Positions 8,267 to 17,344 of a DNA stretch of 64,000 nt are shown here, piece by piece. The first letter of the stretch is position 1; each line of letters starts with the position of its first letter. A program made the position numbers and the translations under genes. The stretch covers positions 62,001-126,000 of the forward strand of contig NZ_MDEE01000010.1 of NCBI RefSeq assembly GCF_002939865.1, read 5' to 3'. The notes under the pieces are model-generated. The model ran no database searches. It was not told the DNA's origin and saw nothing but the letters and a program-made list of their open reading frames with translations. The DNA comes from Xanthomonas dyei (GTDB lineage Bacteria; Pseudomonadota; Gammaproteobacteria; Xanthomonadales; Xanthomonadaceae).

Positions 8267-8390
8267 GTTCAAGTGGGCGTTGCCATCGCTGGATGCTGGC
8301 GGATCAGACGTTGTGCGCAGCCCCCCGCGCTTGCAACGATGCATGCATCACCCATGTCGTCGCACATCGCATCGATGGCGAATGATGCGT

Positions 8391-9182
8391 TTACTTGGCC
8401 GCAATCGAGCCGGTCAGCGATACCTTCCCCATCCCGCCGGTCACCTCGAAACCGCCTTCCACCACCTGCAGATACAGCTCGCTGCTGTAGCGGCCATCGC
8501 CACCGCGTAGCGCCTGCAATCTGGTCAAAAACGCCTTGACGTCCACATTGAGGTTGCCCTTGGCCGGAAGCGCGTTGCTGTTGCCGGCGCTGCCATGCGG
8601 GATGAAGGTGTAGACGTAGTAGCCGGCGGCCGCGTTATTGCCTTCCCACAGATCGTAGGTCACGCCGCCGGAGGTGAATGCATTGGACGCGGTCAACGTG
8701 CCCAGCGGATACGAATTGTTGGCGCCCCAGATCATCACTTCCAACTGCGGATCGCCCTTGCTGGTGTCCTTGCGGAAAAACAGATCGTAGGCAAAGTCGC
8801 CGGTCTGCCCGCTGCCGTTGGTGGTAAAGGCCAGCGTGCCGCTCAGGCTGCTCACCTTCGAGACCTGATGCGGAAAATAGCTGTCGGTGGCCGGGTTCAT
8901 CGTGTAATGCCAGCCGCGGCAGATGGCCGGATAGCCGTACAACTGCCCACTGGGCAAGTTGTAGGAGATCGTCAGGCTGGGCGTGCTACCGGAGCCGAAG
9001 CTCGCTTTGATGTTGTTGGTGTTGTCGTTGAAATTATTGTTGTAAGCGTATTGCGTGCCGTAGACCTTGGTCTCGCCGGTCGCGGCGCTGGCGCCGGCGG
9101 CAACCAGTACCAGGGCCAGTCCAGCGGCGCGCGGCGAAACGCCGCAACGCAGAGGCAAACGGAAACGAGCGTGCACGTGCAT
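8391..9182 (-). CDS. GH12 endoglucanase/xyloglucanase, copy 1
   Basis: A 263-residue secreted glycoside hydrolase. The start is ATG 9182, giving a signal peptide with cleavage near ASA|AT at residue 34; the longer open frame to 9308 adds an implausible leader. The GH12 fold is recognised by the N-terminal YGTQYAYNNNFND strand, GYPAICRGWHY, the nucleophile segment LEVMIWG (Glu148), YDLWEG, YYVYTFIP, and the acid/base glutamate in GGFEV (Glu246). GH12 enzymes hydrolyse beta-1,4-glucan or xyloglucan. It is a diverged paralogue of the GH12 gene at 9545-10360, reads in the same direction, and faces the PL4 lyase. Confidence 0.88.
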   Translation of the reverse strand: MHVHARFRLPLRCGVSPRAAGLALVLVAAGASAATGETKVYGTQYAYNNNFNDNTNNIKASFGSGSTPSLTISYNLPSGQLYGYPAICRGWHYTMNPATDSYFPHQVSKVSSLSGTLAFTTNGSGQTGDFAYDLFFRKDTSKGDPQLEVMIWGANNSYPLGTLTASNAFTSGGVTYDLWEGNNAAAGYYVYTFIPHGSAGNSNALPAKGNLNVDVKAFLTRLQALRGGDGRYSSELYLQVVEGGFEVTGGMGKVSLTGSIAAK

Positions 9183-9544
9183 GAGGTGAACTCCGATGAT
9201 GGGTGGGAGGGCCACGCGCGCCCTCTGGCAACACGCCAGCGGGTGGGCGATGACCGTGGACGCATCCGGCGCAATGACGCCTTCGCGCCACGCCGAATGC
9301 CCGCGCACTGACGGGGCGCGAACATGGCCATCCCTGCAGACCGATCACCGTGGCCTCATCCGATGCGCGGCGCATCCATTGCATGCGCTGCACACACGAC
9401 CACTTCATTGTTGAGATTCGAGTGAACCCGGCAGCAGTCTCCACCAAGTAGCGGCGCGCGCACGACGGCACATACCGTCAACGACACACCGCTGCGTGGA
9501 CCGACCGCTGCGCTGGCGGTCCATGCACGACTCACCGGATGCGC
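9183..9544. other. intergenic region between the two GH12 genes
   Basis: 362 bases without a supported gene. Near its right end, at 9498-9522, an imperfect GC-rich hairpin (GGACCG ... CGGTCC) lies about 23 bases past the stop of GH12 copy 2 and may end its transcript. The promoter of GH12 copy 1 should be in the left part, but I found no convincing -35/-10 pair or PIP box. Confidence 0.4.
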
Positions 9545-10360
9545 TTACTTGGCATCCATCGTGGCGCTGACCTTGGCCCAGCCATTGCCGCGCACCACTT
9601 CAAACCCCGCTTCGGCCGCATGCAGATACATGCTGTTGCTGTAGCGGCCATCCTTGGAGCGGTTGTTCTGCAGCCAGGTCAAGAACGGCTTGGCATCGAT
9701 GTTGAGATTGCCGCTGGTCTTGAGCGTCGGCTGGCCGGCGGTGCCGGTCGGGATGAAGGTGTACACGTAATAGCCGGCACCGGAGTTGAAGCCTTCCCAC
9801 AGATCGAAGGTACGCCCGCCCGCAGTGATCACCTTGGTGGCGGTGACCGTGCCGATCGGCCAGGAGTTGTGGTCGCCCCAGATCATCACTTCCAGCTGCG
9901 GATTGCCCTTGGCGGTATCCCAGCGGAAGAAGATGTCGTAGGCAAAGTCGCCCGCCAGATTGGTGCCGCCGGCGCTGTAGTTGAACTTGAACGGGAGCGA
10001 GGAAATCGAGGAAATCTGTTTTGGGAACAACGTGTCGCTGGTCGGATTCCAGTCGTAGTGCCAGCCGCGCACGATCGCCGGATACCCATACAGGTTGTAG
10101 TCGGCGAAGTTGAAAGTGACGGTGAGCTCCGGCGTGGTACCGGTACCGAAGGTGCCCTGGATGATGTTGTTGGGATCGTTGAAATTATTGACCCACGCAT
10201 AGTGGTTGCCAAAGATCTTGTACGGCCCAGCCAGTGCCGCCGGTGCCAGCGCCACCAGACCAATGGCCAGCGCGGCCTTCCACCAGCGCGATGCGCGCCG
10301 CCGTGTGGTGGGCGCCTGCGCACCGGTCAGTGTGAGGGTGTTGGATGGGGTGGTGTGCAT
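9545..10360 (-). CDS. GH12 endoglucanase/xyloglucanase, copy 2
   Basis: A 271-residue secreted enzyme starting at ATG 10360 with GGAGAG upstream. The signal peptide is long, with an Arg-rich n-region (TTRRRASRW; not a clear twin-Arg FxK box) and cleavage at AALA|GP near residue 44. GH12 landmarks are FGNHYAWVNNFND, YGYPAIVRGWHYDWNP, LEVMIWG (nucleophile Glu157), FDLWEG, YYVYTFIP and AGFEVV (acid/base Glu254). The family acts on beta-1,4-glucans including xyloglucan outside the cell. The pair probably arose by tandem duplication and then diverged, since many loop residues differ from copy 1. Confidence 0.88.
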   Translation of the reverse strand: MHTTPSNTLTLTGAQAPTTRRRASRWWKAALAIGLVALAPAALAGPYKIFGNHYAWVNNFNDPNNIIQGTFGTGTTPELTVTFNFADYNLYGYPAIVRGWHYDWNPTSDTLFPKQISSISSLPFKFNYSAGGTNLAGDFAYDIFFRWDTAKGNPQLEVMIWGDHNSWPIGTVTATKVITAGGRTFDLWEGFNSGAGYYVYTFIPTGTAGQPTLKTSGNLNIDAKPFLTWLQNNRSKDGRYSNSMYLHAAEAGFEVVRGNGWAKVSATMDAK

Positions 10361-10937
10361 GTTGACTCTCCATGGTGTTCAGCGCGGCGGCGCCAGTGCG
10401 GCGCCCCCGGGACCCGCCCTGCAGCGGTGCGGCCGACCCTAGCAGCGGCGCTGCGGCAGGAGCTATAGCGATTCCGGCGGGACAGCCGCGCCAAGCGCGA
10501 TAGCGGGCGCTACCTTGCATCCCGAACGTGCCCTGATCCTCAGTTCGCACCCAACTTCCTGTCGGTCCGGCATGTACCGCTCAGGTGCGTGGCCTGGCGC
10601 CGCACGCCAATGGTGCAGAGCCACATGGTCGTGTGCTCGTACCGACCCGGGCAGCCGACGGCGGCGCTGGGCGGACGCGGCCGTCTGCCTCCTGGCTGCG
10701 GGGCACTGTCCCCGCCAGTCCAGCTGGACCGACCATGCCGTGTCCAATCTGCCCAAGCACCACACGCCCGACACGCAGAGCACCACGGACATCGTGAAGC
10801 ACCGCCCTTCGACAGACAGGTTTTGCGCCGCTTGCCCCGCACCGGCCCGGCCGCGCCGACCGCTGGCTCTACGCGCGGCGGCGGTTTTGCGATAGCGTTC
10901 GCAATTAGGAACGACGCAACAGCCGGAGGGGGCGACG
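10361..10937. other. intergenic region between GH12 copy 2 and the degV-like gene
   Basis: 577 bases containing only unconvincing overlapping open frames. A perfect 12-bp palindrome GTCCAGCTGGAC lies at 10718-10729. The two flanking genes are divergent, so both promoters should be here. I cannot identify any other element. Confidence 0.4.
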
Positions 10938-11882
10938 ATGCGCATCGGAATCGTGGTGGACAGTGCGTGCGATTTGCCGCAGGACTTCATCCAACGCAAC
11001 AACGTGATCGTGCTGCCGATCAGCGTCCGTATCGGCGAGGCCGTGCTGGCCGATCATCGCGATGAAGAAGCCACGCTGAGTTTTCTGCAGGCGCATGTGG
11101 CCGAGCGTGGGCACGAAGCAGAGACCACACCGTTTTCGGTCAACCAGATCCGCGATCTGTTCCTGCAGCGCCTGGTCATCGATTACGACCACGTGTTCTG
11201 CCTGACCATCTCCAAGCTGCGCAGCCAGATCTACGACAATGCCATGCAGGCCAGCTTCGCGATCCTCAACGACTACAAGCCGATCCGTCAGGCCGCGGGG
11301 CACAGCTCGCCCTTCGCATTGCGCGTGATCGATACCTTGAACCTGTTTGCCGGCCAGGGCATCACCGCGGTGGAAGCGGTGCGCCTGCGCGAGCAGGGCC
11401 AGGGTGTTGCAGCGATCCGTACGCGCCTGGAGCAGCTGGCCGAGCACACCTATGGCTACATGATTCCGCGCGATCTGTATTACCTGCGCGCGCGTGCACG
11501 CACCAAAGGCGATCGCAGCGTGGGCCTGATCGGCGCGGCGCTGGGCAGTGCGCTGGATATCAAGCCGGTGCTGCGTGCCTATCGCGGCGTCACCGAACCG
11601 GTGGCCAAGCTCAAGGGCTTCGAGCCGTCGGCCGAGAAGCTGTTCGGCTTTACCGTGCGCAAGCTCCACGAGGGCCTGATGACGCCCACCGTGTGCGTCG
11701 GCTATGGCGGCGAGCTGGCCGAGCTGCATGCCCTGCCCGGCTATGCCGCGTTGCAGGCCGCCTGCCAGAGCCATGGCGTGGACCTGTTCGAAAGCGTGAT
11801 GAGCCTGACCGGCATGGTCAACGTGGGCAAGGGCGCGCTGGCGGTGGCCTTCGCCGCAGAACCGCATCGTTTTTCCGCCTGA
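10938..11882 (+). CDS. DegV family fatty-acid-binding protein
   Basis: A 314-residue cytoplasmic protein starting at ATG 10938 with GGAGGGGG eight bases upstream. Family features are the N-terminal IGIVVDSACDLP, IVLPISVRIG, ETTPFSVNQ (the usual T-S-x-P-s position), and a C-terminal domain with SVGLIGAALGSALDIKPVLRA. DegV/FakB-type proteins bind a fatty acid between two domains. In Gram-positives FakB presents it to the FakA kinase, but no FakA-like gene is in this window, so the precise role here is unknown. It appears monocistronic. Confidence 0.85.
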   Translation: MRIGIVVDSACDLPQDFIQRNNVIVLPISVRIGEAVLADHRDEEATLSFLQAHVAERGHEAETTPFSVNQIRDLFLQRLVIDYDHVFCLTISKLRSQIYDNAMQASFAILNDYKPIRQAAGHSSPFALRVIDTLNLFAGQGITAVEAVRLREQGQGVAAIRTRLEQLAEHTYGYMIPRDLYYLRARARTKGDRSVGLIGAALGSALDIKPVLRAYRGVTEPVAKLKGFEPSAEKLFGFTVRKLHEGLMTPTVCVGYGGELAELHALPGYAALQAACQSHGVDLFESVMSLTGMVNVGKGALAVAFAAEPHRFSA

Positions 11883-11968
11883 AGCAAGCGCTTGGCGGCA
11901 CATGGCCTTCGACGGCGTTCTCACCCGCCCTCGGCTAGTGTGCCGCCGTCATTCAACGGAGTGTGTCC

Positions 11969-12307
11969 ATGCCTGTCAGCTACTCGATCAGCCTGCCCGA
12001 CCCCAAGCTCGCCCGCGGCAGCGCGCCATCGGTGAGCTTCACCGCCAACGGCGCCGAGGCGTTTGCCGAACAGTTGCAGGCCGCACTGCGCGACCCGGCC
12101 TGGTTCGATCGCTGGCGCCAGCTACAGGCCGACCCGGACGAAGTGGACCCCGCGCTGGGCATCACCGATCCGTCGGCCACCGTCACCGGCAAGCAGGACG
12201 ATCTGCGCATCGACCTGGTCGCCACCACCAGCATTCCCGGAGACCTGTTCAAACAGCGCATGCAAGCCCTGGCCGGCCACCACTGGCAAATGCGCGACGT
12301 GCGTTGA
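11969..12307 (+). CDS. hypothetical protein
   Basis: A 112-residue protein with no signal peptide or membrane segment. ATG 11969 is preferred over GTG 11963 because ACGGAG lies suitably upstream. It contains a FAEQLQAALRDPAWFDRWRQLQ helix-like block and ends with a LFKQRMQALAGHHWQMRDVR segment. I do not recognise the family, although it reads as a genuine gene by codon use. A strong hairpin follows it. Confidence 0.65.
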   Translation: MPVSYSISLPDPKLARGSAPSVSFTANGAEAFAEQLQAALRDPAWFDRWRQLQADPDEVDPALGITDPSATVTGKQDDLRIDLVATTSIPGDLFKQRMQALAGHHWQMRDVR

Positions 12308-12313
12308 CCCTGT

Positions 12314-12342
12314 GCGCCGCCACGCTGCATGCGTGGCGGCGC
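12314..12342 (+). terminator. GC-rich hairpin after the 11969-12307 gene
   Basis: Stem GCGCCGCCACGC pairs exactly with GCGTGGCGGCGC around the loop TGCAT, starting 7 bases after the stop. There is no T-tract, so it may be a 3'-end stabiliser rather than a classical intrinsic terminator. Confidence 0.55.
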
Positions 12343-12373
12343 GCGGTCATGCCCGCGCCAATGCGCCGCGTGG

Positions 12374-12667
12374 TCAACGCCATTTGAGATTGACCGCCAG
12401 CGTGCCGAGCACGATCATCGCCAGACCCAGCCACTGCACCGGCACCACCGCCAGTGGCCGTTCGCGGCTGATACGCCGCGACATCAAGAGCGGCGCCGCC
12501 AGCAGGGTCAGCGCAATCCCGAACGGATAACCGCGATCGGCGCGATGCCACAACCGCGCCGGATCGGTCGAGCACGCCACGCCGACAACGGCCAGCAGCG
12601 TCCAGCCCAGGTCGCTTCGGCGCGTGCGCTCGCCTTGCAGCACCGCCGCCAGGATCAGCATCGGCAT
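12374..12667 (-). pseudogene. remnant of a DMT/EamA-type transporter gene
   Basis: On the minus strand this reads MPMLILAAVLQGERTRRSDL followed by a GWTLLAVVGVA segment, then a C-terminal APLLMSRR..., VVPVQWLGLAMIVLGTLAVNL. These are typical DMT-superfamily helix ends (P-x-LxLAxxLxGE, then Q-x-x-G-x-x-x-I-x-x-G). Only about 95 residues remain of an expected 280-300, and the two helix-pair motifs are too close together, suggesting an internal deletion as well. The 5' end is replaced at about 12664 by the 3' end of a MocR-type gene on the other strand. Confidence 0.55.
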
Positions 12668-12790
12668 CCGTATTCGAGCCGCAGTGACTACACCGATCAC
12701 CTGCGCCTGAGCTGCGGCCAACCCTGGAGCGACCGCCTGGAAACAGCCATGCGCCACTTGGGCAGACTCGCTGCGCAGCAGCTGCGCTAG
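12668..12790 (+). pseudogene. 3' remnant of a MocR-type (GntR/aminotransferase) regulator gene
   Basis: The plus-strand frame ends with about 40 residues: PYSSRSDYTDHLRLSCGQPW, then SDRLETAMRHLGRLAAQQLR and TAG. This matches the C-terminal end of PLP-dependent aminotransferase-like GntR regulators of the YdcR/MocR type (FS..gry.h.lRLnCG.pW...ie.a...LG.L). Nothing upstream in this frame belongs to the family. It abuts the DMT remnant tail to tail on the deleted side. Confidence 0.5.
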
Positions 12791-13121
12791 CCACCGGTCA
12801 TGTCTGGCGAAAAGTGAGCGCACAAGCCCTTTTCCCGATGGGAGAAGGAAGTCGGACGCATCGTGCCGCGTCAAGCCCCTCTCCCACCGGGAGAGGGGTT
12901 GGGGTGAGGGTGCGGTGCGAAGGCACTCACGCAATCACTCTCTGCACCGAGCTGCGCGCGTACCTCACCCGCCCCTACGGGGCACATTCTCCCGATGGGA
13001 GAAGGGAACTACGCGCCAAACGGCAGCAAATAGCGACCGCAACACATGCGGCAGGGTGCACATGTATCAACGGCGAGCGCATTCCGGAACACCGTCGCTT
13101 GCCACCGCAACAACAACACAA
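12791..13121. other. intergenic region with REP-like elements
   Basis: 331 bases between the MocR remnant and the fghA stop. It contains several palindromic REP-like units (listed separately) and no supported gene. Confidence 0.5.
12828..13006. repeat. cluster of REP-like palindromic elements
   Basis: Three units are visible. 12828-12850 is a near-palindrome around CCCGATGGGAGAAGG. 12877-12899 is a perfect hairpin CCCCTCTCCC-ACC-GGGAGAGGGG followed by TTGGGGTGAGGG. 12962-13006 contains CCCC-TAC-GGGG and TTCTCCC-GAT-GGGAGAA. Units of this GGGAGA/TCTCCC type are common intergenic repeats in Xanthomonadaceae. The cluster lies beside the deletion scar. Confidence 0.65.
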
Positions 13122-13952
13122 TCAACCACGCAATGCCGCAGCATGATGCGCAATATGCTCGCCGATGAAGCTGGAGATGAAGTAATAGCTATGGTCGTAC
13201 CCAGGCTGCATGCGCACGGTCACCGGATACGCCGCAGCCTTGGCCGCGTCTTCGAATAACCCGGTTTTCAGCTGATTTTCCAGAAATTCGTCCGCCCCGC
13301 CCTGATCGATCAACAGCGGCAAACGCTCCTGCGCCTGCGCGATCAACGCGGTGGCGTCATATGCCTTCCAGCTGTTGCGATCGTCGCCCAGATACTGCCC
13401 AAACGCTTTCTCGCCCCACGGCACCTGGCTGGGTGCCACGATGGGCGAAAACGCCGACACGCTGCGATAGCGCCCTGGGTTCTTCAACGCGATGGTCAAT
13501 GCGCCATGCCCGCCCATCGAGTGGCCGCTGATCGCGCGCGCACCGGTGGTGGCAAAGTGCGCTTCGATCAGTGCCGGTAATTCGTTCACCACGTAGTCGT
13601 ACATGCGGTAGTGCGCAGCCCATGGCTGCTGCGTCGCATCGACATAGAAGCCGGCGCCCTTGCCGATGTCGTAGCCCTCTGCATCGGCCACATCGTCGCC
13701 ACGCGGGCTGGTATCCGGCGCGACCAGAATCACCCCATGCTCGGCGGCGTAGCGCTGCGCACCGGCCTTGCTGATGAAGTTTTGCTCGGTGCAGGTCAGG
13801 CCGCTGAGCCAATACAGCACCGGCAACGGACCATCGGCGGCCTGCGGCGGCAGATACACGCCCACCGTCATGCTGCAATCCAAGGCCTGCGACTGATGCC
13901 GGTACACGTCCTGCCAACCACCAAAACAGGCACGGTGTTCGATACGTTCCAT
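13122..13952 (-). CDS. fghA: S-formylglutathione hydrolase
   Basis: A 276-residue alpha/beta hydrolase (esterase D family) that hydrolyses S-formylglutathione to formate and glutathione, the last step of glutathione-dependent formaldehyde oxidation. Visible landmarks are the N-terminal CFGGWQDVYRHQS, LYWLSGLTCTEQNF, nucleophile motif GHSMGGHGAL (Ser145), IDQGGADEFL (Asp) and the catalytic-His segment GYDHSYYF. Length is usual for the family. It starts at ATG 13952 with AAGGAA upstream. It is the last gene of frmR-adhC-gfa-fghA, 58 bases after gfa, with a terminator-like hairpin in that gap. Confidence 0.95.
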   Translation of the reverse strand: MERIEHRACFGGWQDVYRHQSQALDCSMTVGVYLPPQAADGPLPVLYWLSGLTCTEQNFISKAGAQRYAAEHGVILVAPDTSPRGDDVADAEGYDIGKGAGFYVDATQQPWAAHYRMYDYVVNELPALIEAHFATTGARAISGHSMGGHGALTIALKNPGRYRSVSAFSPIVAPSQVPWGEKAFGQYLGDDRNSWKAYDATALIAQAQERLPLLIDQGGADEFLENQLKTGLFEDAAKAAAYPVTVRMQPGYDHSYYFISSFIGEHIAHHAAALRG

Positions 13953-13971
13953 GAAGATTCCTTACGAAGAG

Positions 13972-14002
13972 AAAACCCTGCGCCCGGAGACCGGGCGCAG
14001 GG
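13972..14002 (-). terminator. intrinsic-terminator-like hairpin between gfa and fghA
   Basis: A perfect 12-bp stem (CCCTGCGCCCGG with CCGGGCGCAGGG, 3-base loop) at 13976-14002, followed in the minus-strand direction by TTTTC. It starts 8 bases past the gfa stop and lies about 20 bases upstream of the fghA start, so it should reduce read-through into the last gene. Confidence 0.65.
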
Positions 14003-14010
14003 CTGGACCA

Positions 14011-14589
14011 TCAGTGCAACAAGCCCTTCTTGCGCGCCACCTGCGTCGACAGCGCATCCATCAACGCCGGCGACAGGCAGTCGTAGGGAGTCAATCCCAG
14101 CTCGGTCAGACGCGCGCGCACGCCCTCCATCTGATCCGGCGGGGTGCCGGTTTCGATGATGGACGAGACGAATGCGGCAAAGCCCGGCGCCGACCACCCC
14201 TGCTGCTTGGACAGCTCGGTGTGCACGAAATCCAGCCCGTAGAACGCATGCTCCTTGTTCTCGATCCGGCCGATCAGGTGCACGCCGCATGCCGTGCAGG
14301 CGTGTCGCTGGATCGTCGCGCTTTCATCGACGATCTTCAGCTTTTCTCCATGCGCAAGCACCTTGACCTTGTCGCGCGGCGCCACCGCAATCACGGAAAA
14401 CGTCGCGCCCTCGGGTTTCCAGCATTTACTGCAGCCGCATGCGTGGTTGTGTGCGGTCTGCGCACCCACTTCCACCACCACCTTGTCGCTGGCGCAGTGG
14501 CATTCGAGGGTTCCTCCTTGAAAATTTTCCGCACCACCTCGCGCAACGCCACCATCTACCAAAGGATGAATCGACACGTTAGCCATCAT
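14011..14589 (-). CDS. gfa: glutathione-dependent formaldehyde-activating enzyme
   Basis: A 192-residue zinc protein of the Gfa family (S-(hydroxymethyl)glutathione synthase), proposed to speed formation of the glutathione-formaldehyde adduct. Cysteine clusters typical of the fold are visible: LECHC near residue 30, ACGCSKC near 51-56, and CTACGVH near 98-104, then HTEL and a C-terminal ARKKGLLH. Two adjacent ATG codons (14589 and 14586) follow GGGAGGGG; the first is used. The gene lies 64 bases after adhC in the formaldehyde operon. Confidence 0.93.
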   Translation of the reverse strand: MMANVSIHPLVDGGVARGGAENFQGGTLECHCASDKVVVEVGAQTAHNHACGCSKCWKPEGATFSVIAVAPRDKVKVLAHGEKLKIVDESATIQRHACTACGVHLIGRIENKEHAFYGLDFVHTELSKQQGWSAPGFAAFVSSIIETGTPPDQMEGVRARLTELGLTPYDCLSPALMDALSTQVARKKGLLH

Positions 14590-14653
14590 GCCCCTCCCGG
14601 AGTCTCGGTCCCACGTGCGCGGAAGCGGCCGCGCGCCGCTCCTGGCCGTGTGG

Positions 14654-16103
<1,450 letters not shown>

Positions 16104-16121
16104 GCCGGCCCTCCACCCAAG

Positions 16122-16138
16122 ATACTGGGGGGCAGTAT
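16122..16138 (-). promoter_or_regulatory. FrmR/RcnR-type operator overlapping a -10 box
   Basis: TACTGGGGGGCAGTA (16123-16137) exactly fits the published RcnR-type consensus TACT-G6-N-AGTA and extends to ATACT...AGTAT. On the minus strand TATACT (16134-16139) at its edge is a good -10 box, so bound repressor would cover the promoter of frmR-adhC-gfa-fghA. It lies about 20 bases upstream of the frmR start. Confidence 0.8.
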
Positions 16139-16322
16139 AGGCATCTGTATGGAAAAAGCGATGCCGAGGGCTGTCGAGCAGTCGATACACACGCTGCACG
16201 CAAACAGAAGGTGACCGCGCTCACATCATCGCCGTACTGCCTTCGCATCACATCCAGGCAGTGCTGCGCGCATCATCCTGCTGCATTGCCGCACGCGATT
16301 GCGCAGCGTGGCGTGCTCGCGG

Positions 16323-17237
16323 CTAACGCTGTGAGCGCTGGTCGTGCTCGCATTTGAACTGCAGGCAAGTGGCGTGAAAGCGCTCAAGCGCGGGAGAAAA
16401 AAACTTGTCGCGATGGGCGATCAGAAAGAACCGCCGGGTCAAGCGCGGCAGCCCACCGGCCAACGGCTTCAACTTCTTCGTTGCGATCAGCTCATCCACC
16501 ACCCAGCGCGACAGGCAACTCACACCCAGGCCCTGCACCACCATGTTCTTGATCGCTTCCGAGCTGCCGATCTGCCGCGTATCGGACAATGCATGCAGAT
16601 GCCGCAGCAGCAACTGCTCGACCTCTTCACGCGTGCCCGAGCCCGGCTCGCGCAACAGCCAGTCGGCGTCGCGCAGGTCGGCCAACGTGACCTTGGCCCG
16701 CTTGGCCAACGCATGCCGGCGACCGACCACGACCAGCAACTCGTCCACCAGCCACGGCTCGGCACGCAGCTCCGGCAGATGACAGGGCCCTTCGATCAAG
16801 CCCATGTCCAGCTCGAAGTTGGCCACCTTGCGCGCGATCGCGCTGCTATTGGCGCTTTCCATATCAACGCGCAGCGCTGGCGCCTGCTTGCGTAGCGCAT
16901 GCAGCACCAGCGGCAACACATGATTGCCGATCGTCGTGCTGCAACCGATCTTCAAGCGAGCTTTAGAAGACGCAGCGCCCGGTTCGAATCCCGCCTCGAT
17001 CTCCTGCGCGCCATCGAGCAGCTTGCGCGCCTGCGGCAACAGCGCCGTGCCCACATCGTTGAGCACCAAACGTTTGCCGACGCGATCGAATAACTGCGTG
17101 CCCAACGCATGCTCCAACTCATTGAGCGCTGCACTGGTGGCCGACTGCGACAACGCCACCGCCAGCCCGGCGCTGGTGGTGCTGCCATGTTGGGCAATGG
17201 CGCAAAAGATCTGAAGTTGCCGCAACGTCAGGCGCAC
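16323..17237 (-). CDS. LysR family regulator, YeiE-like
   Basis: A 304-residue transcription regulator. The N-terminal winged helix LTLRQLQIFCAIAQHGSTTS, SQSATSAALNELEHALG and LFDRVGKRLVLND matches the YeiE branch closely, as do IGCSTTIGNHVLP, MGLIEGPCHLPEL, LREPGSGTREEVEQLLL and GLGVSCLSRWVVDE in the effector domain. YeiE homologues in enterobacteria have been reported to sense sulfite. It is divergent from the TDT/SLAC1 transporter gene, 107 bases away, which is the usual arrangement for a LysR regulator and its target. Confidence 0.85.
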   Translation of the reverse strand: MRLTLRQLQIFCAIAQHGSTTSAGLAVALSQSATSAALNELEHALGTQLFDRVGKRLVLNDVGTALLPQARKLLDGAQEIEAGFEPGAASSKARLKIGCSTTIGNHVLPLVLHALRKQAPALRVDMESANSSAIARKVANFELDMGLIEGPCHLPELRAEPWLVDELLVVVGRRHALAKRAKVTLADLRDADWLLREPGSGTREEVEQLLLRHLHALSDTRQIGSSEAIKNMVVQGLGVSCLSRWVVDELIATKKLKPLAGGLPRLTRRFFLIAHRDKFFSPALERFHATCLQFKCEHDQRSQR

Positions 17238-17344
17238 GACTTACCTGCTTTACAAGTATCAGATAGCGATATTACCCGTTTTACAGCTACGTCCTATCGC
17301 TCGACACTTATGCCACTGTCCTCTCCAAGGTGCCACCCACCGCC

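Noticed and set aside
16979-16989. GGTTCGAATCC, identical to a tRNA T-arm
   Set aside because: It lies inside the LysR regulator coding sequence in frame, and no acceptor stem, anticodon arm or D-arm can be built around it.
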